Below the pieces are notes generated by a model. It was not told the DNA's origin. It saw nothing but the letters and a program-made list of their open reading frames with translations, and did not search any database. Made by a program: the position numbers and the translations under genes. From Synechococcales cyanobacterium GL140_1_metabat_312 (GTDB lineage Bacteria; Cyanobacteriota; Cyanobacteriia; Leptolyngbyales; Leptolyngbyaceae), in NCBI GenBank assembly GCA_025351345.1, contig JANXWB010000008.1, positions 100,534-164,533 on the forward strand: DNA of 64,000 nucleotides. The letters run 5' to 3'. Of this stretch, positions 1 through 10,139 are shown piece after piece (position 1 is the stretch's first letter; each line of letters begins with the position of its first letter).

Positions 1-323
1 TGTTGACTAACATTAATCTTACGGATATGGAAACATGCTACAAAGCATTCCGGCGAGAAATCATCCAAGCCGTGCAGATAGAAGAAAATCGGTTTGGATT
101 TGAACCCGAAATCACAGCAAAAATTTCTCGAATGGAATGCAAAATTTACGAAGTCGGAATTTCTTATTATGGAAGAACATACAAAGAAGGGAAAAAGATC
201 GGATGGAAAGATGGATTTCGAGCAATTTTTTGCATTTTAAAATACAATCTCAGACCCCAAAACAAGACTCAATCATTAAAAGTGTTGACAAAAAACAAAG
301 ATCTTACCTCGATCGAAAAGTAG
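1..323 (+). CDS. Glycosyltransferase family 2, C-terminal end (5' truncated by window edge)
   Basis: The reading frame is open from the window edge to the stop at 321-323, so only about the last 106 residues are present. They contain the [26 protein letters not shown] and [20 protein letters not shown] segments that close DPM1-type family 2 glycosyltransferases, which move a sugar from a nucleotide sugar to polyprenyl phosphate or a glycan. The catalytic N-terminal GT-A half lies outside the window. The TTG at base 3 is inside the gene and is not its real start. The methyltransferase follows after 56 bp on the same strand, suggesting a shared transcript. Family call is secure; substrate is unknown. 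Confidence 0.85.
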   Translation, partial: LTNINLTDMETCYKAFRREIIQAVQIEENRFGFEPEITAKISRMECKIYEVGISYYGRTYKEGKKIGWKDGFRAIFCILKYNLRPQNKTQSLKVLTKNKDLTSIEK

Positions 324-379
324 TCTAAGCTCGCCCAACTTTTATACTCAAAGAATCCTTCCAAGTATCCAACAAAATC

Positions 380-943
380 ATGTCAGAACCATTTTTAGAA
401 CCAATCCTACGTTGGATGCGTCTACGCCAAGTTATTACCGAAATTCCAACACAATCGATCGTATTAGACATTGGGTGTGGCACAAAAGCAACTTTCCTAA
501 AAGCAATCGAGCCTAAAATCAAAAAAGGCGTAGGGATTGACTTTAAAGTTCCAGAATTTTCCACACCAATTTTACAAACATTTCAGGCCCATTTAGAAGA
601 ACGTCTCCCTTTTTCTGACAATTCCTTTGATGTTGTCACAATGCTAGCAGTCCTAGAACATATTGAATATGAAGAGCAAATCCTCAAGGAAATTTATCGC
701 ATACTCAAACCCTCCGGAAAGCTAGTACTAACCGTTCCGTCCATATGGGCACAACCTGTATTGGAATTTCTTTCTTATCGGCTGAAAATTGTTGATGAAC
801 GTGAAATTCGTGATCACAAACGCTATTACAATCGAAAACGTCTTCAGTCTGCACTCGTTAGAAAATCAGGATTTATACAATTTAAGCATCGATATTTCCA
901 AGCATTCATGAATAATTTTTGCATTGTAATTAAACCACATTAA
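380..943 (+). CDS. Class I SAM-dependent methyltransferase (type 11)
   Basis: This 187-residue protein carries the class I Rossmann methyltransferase signature. Motif I is VLDIGCG at residues 28-34, the acidic end of strand beta2 is GVGIDF around residues 50-55, and the LPFSDNSFDVVTMLAVLEH segment at 76-94 is typical of type 11 methyltransferases. There is no signal peptide or membrane segment. It lies between a glycosyltransferase fragment and a multi-pass membrane protein, so a small molecule, lipid-linked sugar or glycan is a plausible acceptor; that is inference from context. The sequence is AT-rich with few CGATCG sites compared with the genes after 5 kb. Confidence 0.8.
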   Translation: MSEPFLEPILRWMRLRQVITEIPTQSIVLDIGCGTKATFLKAIEPKIKKGVGIDFKVPEFSTPILQTFQAHLEERLPFSDNSFDVVTMLAVLEHIEYEEQILKEIYRILKPSGKLVLTVPSIWAQPVLEFLSYRLKIVDEREIRDHKRYYNRKRLQSALVRKSGFIQFKHRYFQAFMNNFCIVIKPH

Positions 944-964
944 TTAACTACTTAATCAACTTTT

Positions 965-2629
965 ATGTTCAAATCAAATTTAAAGACTATTCTTACGATC
1001 GGTTTGATCACCTTATTTTTTATAGTATCATTCCGCGCTTTTGCACTCTATAGAATTCCAGTATTCAACTCAGACCATGCAGTTCATGTCCTCATGGCGC
1101 AGGATCTGAAGCTCCCAGACGATCTATATTATTGGGGCCAAAATCGTTTAGGGAGCCTATTACCGATTCTCAGCTATTTTGGAGTGAAAATTTTATCCCT
1201 ATCTCCGATCGTTGCAGTTTCATACGTGCACTATCTTCTGCTGCTGATTGGATTCCTAAGCTTTTGTAGTATTCTAAGTAATAACTTTTCAAGACTCACA
1301 TTAGCTTTAGTATGGTTCCTACCTGCCGTTACGTTTACAAGTACGATCGAAGCAGTGCAGCCCTATACTCCGCAGTTTGCAACGATCGGATGTGCTTTAG
1401 CCTTCATCCATCAATTGAATATATATAAAAATAATATTTTCTGGCAACGTGGATTACTAATTGTTGGATCTTTAATATCCTTATATCTAAGTTTATGGAT
1501 ATCCGAACAATCTATCATTATTATCTTAATCATGGGTTACTTAATAAGAAGTAAATGCATCGCTCTTGATACACTAGAAAATAAATCAAAAAATTTAAAT
1601 GAATCCGAGAATAGATCGGAAAGTAATTTTGAAAGGTTTAATCCTAGAGATATTTTAGAAAACCTAATCAGGCATCTTAACTATGCAAAATATTCAAAAA
1701 TCTTTAATCTCACAACACTAGTAGGAGTTATTTTTATCGTCATTGCAAAAATATCTGCAACTCCGTCCTATGGAATTTTTAGGATCAATAGTTTAGCGAT
1801 AACATGGACAGTCTTTAAATCCGTGATAAAACTAATCGTACAGTCAATCACGTTTTCCATAGAAAATTGGCTATTGAGTCTTTATTCAGTCACCTGTCTT
1901 GGTTTAGCTGCTTTCTTAATCGCAATTAGCATAATATCGATTCAAAAAAATTGGACCAAAAATTTCAAATTTAGAAGTGCTATCCGTCGAGCTTTTAACT
2001 CAGACTTAAAATGGTCAGTATTATTTGGAATCAATACGATCGGTAGTTTTTTGCTCCTGATTTCGTCAGAATGGGTTTACAAAAATGAGATTAATATTCG
2101 GTACTTTAGTGTCGTATATCTGTCTCTTTGGCTAACAATTATTTTCTACAATGATTCGATAAGCAACATATATCTCAAATCATCCAGAATAAGAGTGGTC
2201 AATTCATTTAAAAAATATCTATTTAAAATAAATGCGCCGCTTCCAGTCTTACTTCTTATGGTCGCACTACTTGGAAGCATGAGTTTACCATCGTACGTCT
2301 ACTCATTATCTCCGGCAAAATCTCAGTTATCTAAACTAATAGGATTTAATCAATTAGGGGAAGCTGGAATTATCGGAGACTATTGGAATTCTTATATTAT
2401 TTGTAGTGTTAATCCTGAAAAATTATCTTGCACCCCTCACGATCGAGACATGGTTAGATCAATTCATTCTACAAAAAAGGTAATGGCCTCAGGTAAAATT
2501 TACTTAGTTAAAGAGAGATGGCTAGAGAATTTTCCTGATCAAATTATTCAGTTCAAAACAAAACTAACCAAACAAGGTCCAGAACTTAAAATTGATAAGT
2601 ACACGCTAGCACTCTATAAACGGGAATAA
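965..2629 (+). CDS. Multi-pass membrane protein, possible GT-C type glycosyltransferase
   Basis: This 554-residue protein has an N-terminal membrane segment (about residues 8-28) and many further hydrophobic stretches, ending in a soluble C-terminal stretch of about 90 residues. The first loop after TM1 contains FNSDHAVHVLMAQDL followed by YYWGQNRLGS, which resembles the acidic first-loop motif of GT-C polyprenyl-phosphate-dependent glycosyltransferases, but I do not recognise a named family. It starts 21 bp after the methyltransferase and probably shares its transcript. Base composition is strongly AT-rich, with Lys/Ile/Asn-rich codons unlike the genes after 5 kb, which suggests horizontal acquisition, as is common in glycan clusters. 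Confidence 0.6.
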   Translation: MFKSNLKTILTIGLITLFFIVSFRAFALYRIPVFNSDHAVHVLMAQDLKLPDDLYYWGQNRLGSLLPILSYFGVKILSLSPIVAVSYVHYLLLLIGFLSFCSILSNNFSRLTLALVWFLPAVTFTSTIEAVQPYTPQFATIGCALAFIHQLNIYKNNIFWQRGLLIVGSLISLYLSLWISEQSIIIILIMGYLIRSKCIALDTLENKSKNLNESENRSESNFERFNPRDILENLIRHLNYAKYSKIFNLTTLVGVIFIVIAKISATPSYGIFRINSLAITWTVFKSVIKLIVQSITFSIENWLLSLYSVTCLGLAAFLIAISIISIQKNWTKNFKFRSAIRRAFNSDLKWSVLFGINTIGSFLLLISSEWVYKNEINIRYFSVVYLSLWLTIIFYNDSISNIYLKSSRIRVVNSFKKYLFKINAPLPVLLLMVALLGSMSLPSYVYSLSPAKSQLSKLIGFNQLGEAGIIGDYWNSYIICSVNPEKLSCTPHDRDMVRSIHSTKKVMASGKIYLVKERWLENFPDQIIQFKTKLTKQGPELKIDKYTLALYKRE

Positions 2630-2734
2630 CCTTCCGGTATTGAATTACCTATCTGCACAATGTCAAAAACAACCTCGTATTGTTCTTAAAATTGTAGGAA
2701 CAACACGAGATTCAATTAGTAATGACCAACAACC

Positions 2735-3670
2735 CTACACTGCATTAGCGCAGTACCAAGCGATCGTACGACGTAACCCTTCCTCAAACCCAATTTCTGC
2801 TTCAAAACCAAAGCGATCCTTTGCCCGACTTGTATCCAAACAACGACGCGGCTGACCATTTGGTTTATCTGTCTGCCACACTAGTTCACCCTCGTAATCC
2901 ATCAACTTACAAATTAGCGTAATCAAATCTTTAATAGTGATTTCACGATTTGTTCCCAAATTCACAGGGTCCGATGAATTATACGATTGCGCACTTATGA
3001 CAATGCCCCGCGCCGCATCATCCGAATAAATAAACTCACGAGTCGGACTGCCATCGCCCCACACCGAAATACTACGATCGCCCGCCACTTTTGCCTCATG
3101 CACCTTCCGAATCAATGCCGGAATCACATGGGAACTAGCAGGGTCAAAATTATCGCCCGGACCATAAAGATTGACCGGAAGCAAGTAAATACCATTAAAG
3201 TCATACTGCTGACGATAGGACTCCAACTGCACCAACAATGCTTTTTTTGCAATACCATAAGGTGCATTTGTTTCTTCTGGATATCCAATCCAAAGATCTT
3301 CTTCTTTAAAGGGAACAGGCGTAAATTTTGGATAGGCGCAGATCGTTCCAACGCAGACAAACTTTGAAACTCCTGCCTGATAAGCCGCATGAATTAACTG
3401 CGTGCCCATCATCAAGTTGTCATAGAACAACTCGGCTGGCTTCTCTTTATTCAAGCCAATTCCACCAACGTGGGCGGCTAAATGGATCACAAGATCTTGC
3501 CGATCGACTGCTTCTTGACAATTTTCCCACTTACAAAGATCCAAATCCTTCGATCGTGGAATAGAAATTTTTTCCCTATCTGCGCCCGCCGCCAAAAGCT
3601 TCGCCACCACCTGCTTACCGAGAAAGCCAGCGCCGCCTGTCACCAAAATCTTCTGCTTACTTAAGTCCAT
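2735..3670 (-). CDS. fcl: GDP-L-fucose synthase (NAD-dependent epimerase/dehydratase)
   Basis: The product is a 311-residue short-chain dehydrogenase/reductase. The Rossmann motif TGGAGFLG is at residues 11-18 and the catalytic Tyr/Lys pair is in PYGIAKK (Y138, K142). [11 protein letters not shown] and [20 protein letters not shown] are hallmarks of GDP-fucose synthases, which convert GDP-4-keto-6-deoxymannose to GDP-L-fucose with NADPH. It follows gmd by 65 bp on the same strand, the usual order for the two-step GDP-fucose pathway, and an operon is likely. It converges with the membrane protein that ends at 2629. Length fits the family (about 310-320). Confidence 0.92.
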   Translation of the reverse strand: MDLSKQKILVTGGAGFLGKQVVAKLLAAGADREKISIPRSKDLDLCKWENCQEAVDRQDLVIHLAAHVGGIGLNKEKPAELFYDNLMMGTQLIHAAYQAGVSKFVCVGTICAYPKFTPVPFKEEDLWIGYPEETNAPYGIAKKALLVQLESYRQQYDFNGIYLLPVNLYGPGDNFDPASSHVIPALIRKVHEAKVAGDRSISVWGDGSPTREFIYSDDAARGIVISAQSYNSSDPVNLGTNREITIKDLITLICKLMDYEGELVWQTDKPNGQPRRCLDTSRAKDRFGFEAEIGFEEGLRRTIAWYCANAV

Positions 3671-3735
3671 GATCCCACTGCTAATAAAAAATTAGAGAGC
3701 CGTTAAAGACTCTCCCTCTCAATATTCAACCGAAA

Positions 3736-4812
3736 TTAGAATGACATGCCAGCAAATTGCTCACGGATGATCGCCTGCTCTTGATTCGCGCCACTGTTTT
3801 CGCTTGGAGGCTGTACACCCACCGCACGCAAATCTGCATCAACCATCAGATTAACCAACTCATTAAAGGTTACAGTCGGTGCCCAATTCAATTGTTTTTT
3901 AGCCTTAGCGGGTTGACCAATCAACAAATCAACTTCAGTCGGACGCAGATAACGCGGATCGAATTCCACATAGTCTTTCCATTCCAGATTCACCCGACCA
4001 AACGCCAACTGCAAGAACTCTTCTACAGAGTGAGTTTCACCCGTTGCAATTACAAAGTCATCGGCTTTATCCTGTTGCAACATCAACCACATCGCCTTGA
4101 CATAGTCCTTTGCATAGCCCCAGTCACGCTTCGCATCTAAATTCCCCATAAACAACTTAGTCTGCTTACCGGAGACAATTCGAGCCACCGCACGGGTGAT
4201 TTTGCGAGTCACAAACGTCTCACCCCGACGAGGCGATTCGTGGTTAAACAAGATTCCGTTGGTCGCAAACAAATTGTAGGACTCGCGATAGTTAACCGTC
4301 TGCCAATGGGCAAACATTTTCGCGCAAGCGTAAGGACTGCGAGGATAAAACGGAGTGTCCTCAGATTGCGGTACTTCCATCACCTTGCCGTACATTTCAG
4401 AGGAGCCAGCTTGATAATAGCGGACTTCATTTCCGGTGCGGGCTTGATAATCACGAATCGCTTCTAGCAATCGTAAGGCGCCCATGCCCACGCAGTCAGC
4501 AGTGTATTCAGGAGAATCAAAACTCACTCGAACATGGGATTGAGCGCCTAGGTTGTAAATTTCCTGAGGTTTAACTTCTTCAATAATCCGGCCCAACATG
4601 GTGCCATCGGTCAAGTCACCATAATGCAAAAACAACCGGGCACCCGGAACATGGGGATCCTGATACATATGATCCAACCGATCGGTATTGAAGGTTGAAG
4701 TCCGACGAATAATTCCATGAACTTCATAGCCCTTTTCTAAGAGCAATTCCGTAATATAGGAACCATCTTGTCCCGTAATTCCAGTAATTAAGGCGCGCTT
4801 ACGTTGGGTCAT
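3736..4812 (-). CDS. gmd: GDP-mannose 4,6-dehydratase
   Basis: The gene encodes a 358-residue extended SDR with N-terminal [19 protein letters not shown], followed by the family-diagnostic [17 protein letters not shown] and [19 protein letters not shown]. It dehydrates GDP-D-mannose to GDP-4-keto-6-deoxy-D-mannose, the first step toward GDP-fucose or GDP-rhamnose, in the cytosol. I chose the ATG at 4812 because AGGAG lies about 9 bases upstream; an in-frame TTG two codons earlier is too close to that site. It precedes the fucose synthase, so the pair can supply GDP-L-fucose to the local glycosyltransferases. Confidence 0.95.
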   Translation of the reverse strand: MTQRKRALITGITGQDGSYITELLLEKGYEVHGIIRRTSTFNTDRLDHMYQDPHVPGARLFLHYGDLTDGTMLGRIIEEVKPQEIYNLGAQSHVRVSFDSPEYTADCVGMGALRLLEAIRDYQARTGNEVRYYQAGSSEMYGKVMEVPQSEDTPFYPRSPYACAKMFAHWQTVNYRESYNLFATNGILFNHESPRRGETFVTRKITRAVARIVSGKQTKLFMGNLDAKRDWGYAKDYVKAMWLMLQQDKADDFVIATGETHSVEEFLQLAFGRVNLEWKDYVEFDPRYLRPTEVDLLIGQPAKAKKQLNWAPTVTFNELVNLMVDADLRAVGVQPPSENSGANQEQAIIREQFAGMSF

Positions 4813-5180
4813 ATTCAATGTCTCCTAAAAATTAAAGTATTCAAATCAATAGCAAGTCTAGTTATGTAATTTTATTGAACCTCCTAGATTCTATCCGAGC
4901 GAATTTATCATCCCACTAGGGGTATTAAGGGGCTTATCTAGTAATCCCCAGAAAAGCAGAGTCACACACCCAATACCCCAGAATAAACTTGACCCACTTG
5001 TATTTCCCAAAACAAATCAGTCATACATCCCAGTTCTTTTATCGGTTCTTAATGTAACGCGAGATTAAAGAAGAATTTCTAAAATAAAGAATGACAAGCA
5101 AATATAAGCTATTTGACCGATGACATTGCTCGCCAAACGCTTATCAAAACCATGACTCGCTGATCGGAAAACTAGGAAAC
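4813..5180. other. Intergenic region upstream of gmd
   Basis: These 368 bp separate the gmd start from the end of the sugar transferase. Both flanking genes are on the minus strand. The part next to gmd should carry the gmd-fcl promoter and leader, including the AGGAG ribosome-binding site near 4822-4826. I see no convincing ORF, inverted repeat or RNA gene. Confidence 0.5.
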
Positions 5181-5930
5181 CTAGTAGGCACCGTTGTTCT
5201 TGGGGAAAATTACCACACCGATCGTCTTAACAATAATCACCATATCCATAGCAAAGCTCCGATGAGCCACATAATACGTATCCATCCGAACCCGCTGAGG
5301 ATAGGGAATGTCATTACGGCCTGAAACTTGCCACATTCCTGTAATTCCGGGCCTTGCCTCCAGTACAGTTGCCATTTTTTCGCCATAGCGCGGCAATTCT
5401 TCTGGAACCAACGGACGTGGACCCACTACGCTCATGTCACCCATCAAGACATTCCAAAACTGAGGAAATTCATCCAGACTTGTGACCCGTAAAAATCGAC
5501 CCATCCAAGTGATACGCGGGTCATATTTCAACTTAAAACTAGCTTCAAATTCTTTTTGAAGATCGGGTGAGGCTTGGAGCAAGTCTCCTAAAACCCGATC
5601 GGCATCATATATCATGGTGCGAAATTTAATACAGCCAAACCGTCGATAACCCTTCCCAACTCGCTCTTGAACATAAAAAACTGGCCCGTGAGATCCAATG
5701 GCGACTAAAAATGCGATTAACAGGTAAAACGGGGAAAACATGATCAGGACTGAAAGTGAAAACCCAATGTCAAATAGCCGCTTTGAGGTCATTTGATCGG
5801 CCCAATGACTAGATCGTCCTGTTGGACGGAAAGATTTAGCGATCGCCCCACTGGATAAATGGGGTGTCAAATGGTTATCGCCTGGAGATGAAATCGACTG
5901 TCGATCAGCGAGCATAGGGATTTTCAACAT
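5181..5930 (-). CDS. Initiating sugar-phosphate transferase (polyprenyl glycosylphosphotransferase)
   Basis: The product is a 249-residue short-form bacterial sugar transferase (WbaP/WcaJ-type catalytic domain). After about 45 variable residues come KRLFDIGFSLSVLIMFSP (a membrane-associated helix), FYVQERVGKGYRRF, CIKFRTM, LRVTSLDEFPQFWNVLMGDMSVVGPRP and RPGITGMWQVSGR. The DE pair in LDEFPQ is the catalytic motif. These enzymes transfer a sugar-1-phosphate from a nucleotide sugar to undecaprenyl phosphate, the first membrane step of exopolysaccharide synthesis. The N-terminal membrane/CoA-binding-like half of the long forms is absent. The GT4 gene upstream on the same strand could act in the same pathway. 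Confidence 0.9.
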   Translation of the reverse strand: MLKIPMLADRQSISSPGDNHLTPHLSSGAIAKSFRPTGRSSHWADQMTSKRLFDIGFSLSVLIMFSPFYLLIAFLVAIGSHGPVFYVQERVGKGYRRFGCIKFRTMIYDADRVLGDLLQASPDLQKEFEASFKLKYDPRITWMGRFLRVTSLDEFPQFWNVLMGDMSVVGPRPLVPEELPRYGEKMATVLEARPGITGMWQVSGRNDIPYPQRVRMDTYYVAHRSFAMDMVIIVKTIGVVIFPKNNGAY

Positions 5931-6144
5931 TCACTAGAGAAATTGGTGGATGAGTAGTCCTAAGATTGCGCAGATGCCGTAATTTACAATATTTTTCACT
6001 TACTTAAACATTAAATTGATTTAACTTTCACATAAGATCCTCCCAAGGGAAAGGTTAAAAACACGTAATTTAGGTAATTATGGTCAAGATTTCGATTATT
6101 ACATCATAAATCTTGACCAACATCATACAGGGCTTAGACTAGAT

Positions 6145-7317
6145 TCACTGGTGTTTAGTTCCCATATCAGCCTTTTGACAAACTCGATCGATTGCCTGTC
6201 CATAACGGAGCTTAAAGGTTTCAGCCGAAAACTGTTGAGCATGGGACGCGATTACTTCTGGATTAATTTGGGCAGCGATCGACTCAAAGGCCCGAACTGC
6301 CGCCACAATATCGCTAACTTGCTGCGTTTCAAATAAAATTCCAGTCCCCCGATCACCCCAAGTCCGAATATCCTTCACGGTCTCACTCGTCCCTCCTTTT
6401 CCGTACGCAATCACGGGAGTTCCGCAAGCTTGGGCTTCAACGGGAGCGATGCCAAAATCTTCATAGGCGGCATACACGAAGGCTCTAGCTTGTGACATGT
6501 AGGTTGCAACTTCTTCGTTCGATCGCCAACCTAGAAACTGAATATTTTTTTTGGCCCTACGTTCTAACATTGGCCGATCGCCCCCTTCCCCAATCACCAA
6601 AAGCGGCAACCCCAACTGATTAAAAGCGTCCACGATTAACCCCACCTGTTTGTAGCCCACAAGGCGCGAGACCACGAGGTAGTAATCCTGTTTCTGAGAG
6701 ACAAAGGGAAAACGATCGATCGCCACGGGCGGATAAATCACCTCAGCATTTCGCCGATAGCAGCGCCAAATTCGCTGTGCTGTAGTCTGGGAATTAGCAA
6801 TGAAATGATCGACGCGGTTCGCTGATAAGACGTCCCACTGACGCAATTGATGAAGAATGAGTCGGGTGAGGGCACCTTTGATTCCTTTGCCTGCATTGCC
6901 ATGACCCAAGTAATCGAAGGTCAAGTCCCAGGCATAGCGCATGGGAGCATGGCAATAGCAAATATGCACTTGATTCGCTCGGGTCAGTACGCCTTTTGCA
7001 ACGGCATGGGAAGACGAGAGAATCACATCGTAGTCGCGTAAATCCAACTGCTCGATCGCCAGTGGCATGAATGGTAGATATTTCTGCACCCCAAACTCGG
7101 CGCGCGGGAAATGCTGCAAAAAGGTATGACCGATCGATCGACCATACAAATAACTGTCTGGATTACACGACTCAAAATCAATCAGCGCATACAAATCGGC
7201 ATCCACAAAACTCAAAATATCCTGGACAACTAATTCAGACCCGCCCGTAGCCTTTGGGGTTAGCCATTCATGGACCAGTGCATAGTTTAAATTGGATCCA
7301 CTATTTTCAATCCCCAT
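6145..7317 (-). CDS. Glycosyltransferase family 4
   Basis: The product has about 390 residues in the GT-B fold. N-terminal YALVHEWLTPKATGGSE is typical of WbaZ-like mannosyl/glycosyltransferases. The C-terminal half has the nucleotide-sugar binding region: YLVVSRLVGYKQVGLIVDAF, PLLVIGEGGDRPMLERRA, IQFLGWRSNEEVATYMSQA and the EX7E-type segment YEDFGIAPVEAQACGTPVIA. The ATG at 7317 is preferred; a TTG 15 bases earlier is weaker. The start overlaps the end of the Rqc2 gene by 31 bp, so the two are likely co-transcribed although functionally unrelated. The role in exopolysaccharide assembly is inferred from the neighbouring gmd, fcl and sugar transferase. Confidence 0.9.
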   Translation of the reverse strand: MGIENSGSNLNYALVHEWLTPKATGGSELVVQDILSFVDADLYALIDFESCNPDSYLYGRSIGHTFLQHFPRAEFGVQKYLPFMPLAIEQLDLRDYDVILSSSHAVAKGVLTRANQVHICYCHAPMRYAWDLTFDYLGHGNAGKGIKGALTRLILHQLRQWDVLSANRVDHFIANSQTTAQRIWRCYRRNAEVIYPPVAIDRFPFVSQKQDYYLVVSRLVGYKQVGLIVDAFNQLGLPLLVIGEGGDRPMLERRAKKNIQFLGWRSNEEVATYMSQARAFVYAAYEDFGIAPVEAQACGTPVIAYGKGGTSETVKDIRTWGDRGTGILFETQQVSDIVAAVRAFESIAAQINPEVIASHAQQFSAETFKLRYGQAIDRVCQKADMGTKHQ

Positions 7318-9134
7318 TGTGGCCGCCCCCAAATAACGGTTTCTTGTTTGTAAATGGCCATGCCAGGTTTTGAACCCTTGGGCTTATAAACATGTTTTGG
7401 TTGGGTATAAACTACTGGAACTTGCTCACTTTGCCGCGCTTGGCTATAGTAAGCGGCCAGATCTGCAACGGCGCGTAAATCAGCTTCATCTGGAACCGAG
7501 CCTGCTGGAAGCCGCAACAAGGCATGACTTCCCGGTATTTCTTGAGTATGGAACCATAGATCGTAGTCACCCGCCATCCGAAACGTTAAAAAGTCATTTT
7601 GGCGATTGTTGCGGCCAATTAAGATCTCATAGCCGCTGGGACTTTGATAGCGACGAGGTTGGCTGGATAGATCGGCTTTATCAACGATCGGTTTCTTCGA
7701 TTTTGTACCCGATTTAATGCTGGATTTAATCCCCGACTTGACTCGTGCCGTTGCCTGTCGAACTGTTTTTAAGCTAGATACCTGCGCTGGATCCAATTCA
7801 ACTTGATAACGAGATCCGGCTAAATATCCCTGCTGAATCAACTCATCTCTCATGTCTTCAATCGCCGTCAGATCAAGGCCCGATCGGTAATCTTCCATTT
7901 GAGTTAGGGCCGTTTCGACTTGTTGAAGATAATCAATTTCGGTTTTGACCTCCATTAATAGCGGTATCACCGCATCTCGCGATCGCTTAAATTTTTGGTG
8001 CTGTTTATAGAGCGTTTGAGCATTTTGGACTGCATTACGATCAGGAGCCAACGGAATCCGCATCGGTAATCCGGTCTCAAAATCCATCAGCACAATTTCA
8101 GTCATGCCCAATTCCCAATCATTTAAATGCGCCATCAGCAAATCCGCTTTACCTCGAATTTCATCGGCCCGATCGCTTTCGCCTAACCGCGCTTGGAATC
8201 CATTTTGTTTCGTATGGAGCTTACCCAGCAGCAATTTCAGTCGCATTTTGAGCTGATGTCGAACTTGATCGAACTGTTGCCGAGACAATCCGCCGCCGTA
8301 ATAGTCATTTAAAATAGTCTGAATCGAAATCCCCGCGCCCGATGATTCACCCAAAAGCCGATAGCCCGAAGTCGTCATCATGGGCATAAATGTGTTGGCT
8401 TCCAGACATTTATGCCAAGCTTGCCAACTGTCAAACAACGATCGCCACTCATCATCTGACAGTGTTTCACTGAGCCGATCGGACGCTAATCCCGCTCTAT
8501 TCAACAACTCCAAAGTCAGCGCCGAACTCAAGCCACGATAATTCTTCACCAATAGTTTTTTTAGCACGGTCGGAACCAAGGCTAGCCGCTCATGCCAGCG
8601 ATCGAACCCTTCCTCTAAACTCGGCATCGATTGAGTTGAACTCGGAGGCAACTGATAAGCATCCCCGGTCTGAATCGGGCGCACACTCGACTGCGTGGCG
8701 CTCACCTGATGGGCAGCGGTCACAATGTCACCCTGCTCATTCACCAAAACCGCATTACTATACTGCCCTTGAACTTCGACGTAGAGGTGCCACAAAACCG
8801 GATCCCCCGGTCGCTGACAGAATTGTAAATCCAGCACCCGCTCCCAAGGCTTGACGATCGCCACCTCACACAAGGCCAACCCGCCCAACTGATGCCATAG
8901 CTGTTGACTAAAAGTAAACGTATCAGGCGATCGAGGAGGAGCATCTCCAACATGGATTCGAGCCGCTTGAGGATGCCAGGAAATGGTTAACCAACTTCGG
9001 CCCGTAATGGTTCTAAGTGCGAGGGAAACGGTAAACCGATCGACTTGATACACCTGCTCCAACCGGGCGGGCAAGCTGTGATTAATGAGTTCGTGACGCA
9101 CTGCGACCAGCGTTGTAAAGTCTACGGGCTGCAC
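7287..9134 (-). CDS. rqcH: Rqc2 homologue (RqcH/NFACT family)
   Basis: This 615-residue protein has the NFACT layout: an NFACT-N domain beginning VDFTTLVAVRHEL, a helix-hairpin-helix-like and coiled-coil middle (about residues 200-450), and a C-terminal NFACT-R domain with SGYEILIGRNNRQND and YDLWFHTQEIPGSH. Bacterial RqcH binds stalled 50S-peptidyl-tRNA and directs alanine tailing of incomplete proteins; older annotations say fibronectin-binding protein. It starts with GTG, in the frame giving the conserved MQPVDF N-terminus. A Lys/Ser-rich stretch (VKSGIKSSIKSGTKSKK) just before NFACT-R looks like a lineage-specific linker. Family assignment is strong; activity is inferred. Confidence 0.9.
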   Translation of the reverse strand: MQPVDFTTLVAVRHELINHSLPARLEQVYQVDRFTVSLALRTITGRSWLTISWHPQAARIHVGDAPPRSPDTFTFSQQLWHQLGGLALCEVAIVKPWERVLDLQFCQRPGDPVLWHLYVEVQGQYSNAVLVNEQGDIVTAAHQVSATQSSVRPIQTGDAYQLPPSSTQSMPSLEEGFDRWHERLALVPTVLKKLLVKNYRGLSSALTLELLNRAGLASDRLSETLSDDEWRSLFDSWQAWHKCLEANTFMPMMTTSGYRLLGESSGAGISIQTILNDYYGGGLSRQQFDQVRHQLKMRLKLLLGKLHTKQNGFQARLGESDRADEIRGKADLLMAHLNDWELGMTEIVLMDFETGLPMRIPLAPDRNAVQNAQTLYKQHQKFKRSRDAVIPLLMEVKTEIDYLQQVETALTQMEDYRSGLDLTAIEDMRDELIQQGYLAGSRYQVELDPAQVSSLKTVRQATARVKSGIKSSIKSGTKSKKPIVDKADLSSQPRRYQSPSGYEILIGRNNRQNDFLTFRMAGDYDLWFHTQEIPGSHALLRLPAGSVPDEADLRAVADLAAYYSQARQSEQVPVVYTQPKHVYKPKGSKPGMAIYKQETVIWGRPQWGLKIVDPI

Positions 9135-9592
9135 ACCAAACCTCAGTGAGTAAAACTCAATTTAAGAAAACATTCTTAGAACTTATCTGCAAACCAGAAC
9201 TGACTGGGGAACTAGAATTTTGAAGTCCTTGCGATCGAAACTTTAGCAGATCTAAAACTCGAAGAATTACTAAATCCACAAACTAAATCTACAAATAGGC
9301 TTCTATTCGAGCGCACTACTGGAGAAATTTCCGCAAAATGCCTAAAATTCTGGAATTAAAGCATTCTGTTATTTTCGATGAAGAGGTATAAAAATGAGGC
9401 ATCCGGTGAAGGACTATTTTTGTAGGCGTATCATTACCTCTAGTCTAGGAAAACAATAGTTAAAAGAGTTAAAAGGCACTTGTTTCATATTTTCGGGGAT
9501 ATTTATCGGTTACGCTTGTCCACCGCACATTTTTACGGTTAGGATTTAAAATAAGTGTAAATGTGCTCTGCTCCAGAATCTTCAGTATCCTT
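9135..9592. other. Intergenic region between divergent rqcH and remA
   Basis: These 458 bp lie between rqcH (minus) and remA (plus) and should hold promoters for both. The sequence is AT-rich and has few CGATCG sites. No ORF, RNA gene or strong dyad was recognised. A GTG at 9563 in frame with remA is rejected as a start because the conserved RemA N-terminus begins at the ATG at 9593. Confidence 0.45.
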
Positions 9593-9865
9593 ATGACCGA
9601 TATCAAGTTAATCAATATTGGCTTCGGCAACATCGTGTCGGCAAATCGTGTCATCTCGATCGTCAGTCCTGAGTCTGCTCCGATCAAACGAATCATCACG
9701 GATGCTCGGGAGCGCGGTGAACTCATTGATGCGACCTACGGGAGACGAACCCGTGCAGTAATTATTACCGATTCAGGACACGTCGTTCTGTCAGCCATTC
9801 AGCCAGAAACTGTCGCTAATCGATTTGTAACTAGCAAAGAGTCAACTAATGGTGAAGAGGCTTAA
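9593..9865 (+). CDS. remA: RemA-family DNA-binding regulator (DUF370)
   Basis: The 90-residue product matches Rem[25 protein letters not shown], then [37 protein letters not shown]. In Bacillus subtilis RemA is a ring-forming DNA-binding activator of matrix and osmoprotection genes, and its gene lies directly upstream of gmk, as it does here. The ATG at 9593 gives the standard length. A hairpin followed by a T run lies 70 bases downstream. The regulon in cyanobacteria is unknown; a role in matrix or polysaccharide control is inference. Confidence 0.9.
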   Translation: MTDIKLINIGFGNIVSANRVISIVSPESAPIKRIITDARERGELIDATYGRRTRAVIITDSGHVVLSAIQPETVANRFVTSKESTNGEEA

Positions 9866-9933
9866 ATCCTAGGCTGAACGTTCAAGTTTGGATTCAAATT
9901 TTCTTTCAAAATATTAAACTAATTCCTCCTCTA

Positions 9934-9959
9934 AAGCGCGCTCAAAGTGCTTCTTTTTT
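9934..9959 (+). terminator. Rho-independent terminator after remA
   Basis: The stem AAGCGC pairs with GTGCTT (one G-T wobble) around the 7-base loop GCTCAAA, followed by C and six Ts. It sits 69 bp after the remA stop and would separate remA from gmk. Confidence 0.7.
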
Positions 9960-10139
9960 ATGGAATGACTCTTAAATGACGGTCAATAGTGCGGTTAACA
10001 GCGGTCTACATAACTCTCCATACGGTCAATTTGTACCCACAATCTGTGATGCTCTGGAATCTGTGATGCTCTGGGCTTGCCAGTCGGGAAGTTCGATCGG
10101 AGAATGATCGGACCAATAGTTTGACTATAAAGGAGCATC

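Noticed and set aside
2640..2855. Plus-strand ORF of 71 codons after the membrane protein gene
   Set aside because: It overlaps the conserved C-terminus of the fucose synthase on the other strand, starts with a non-ATG codon without a ribosome-binding site, and has no family resemblance.
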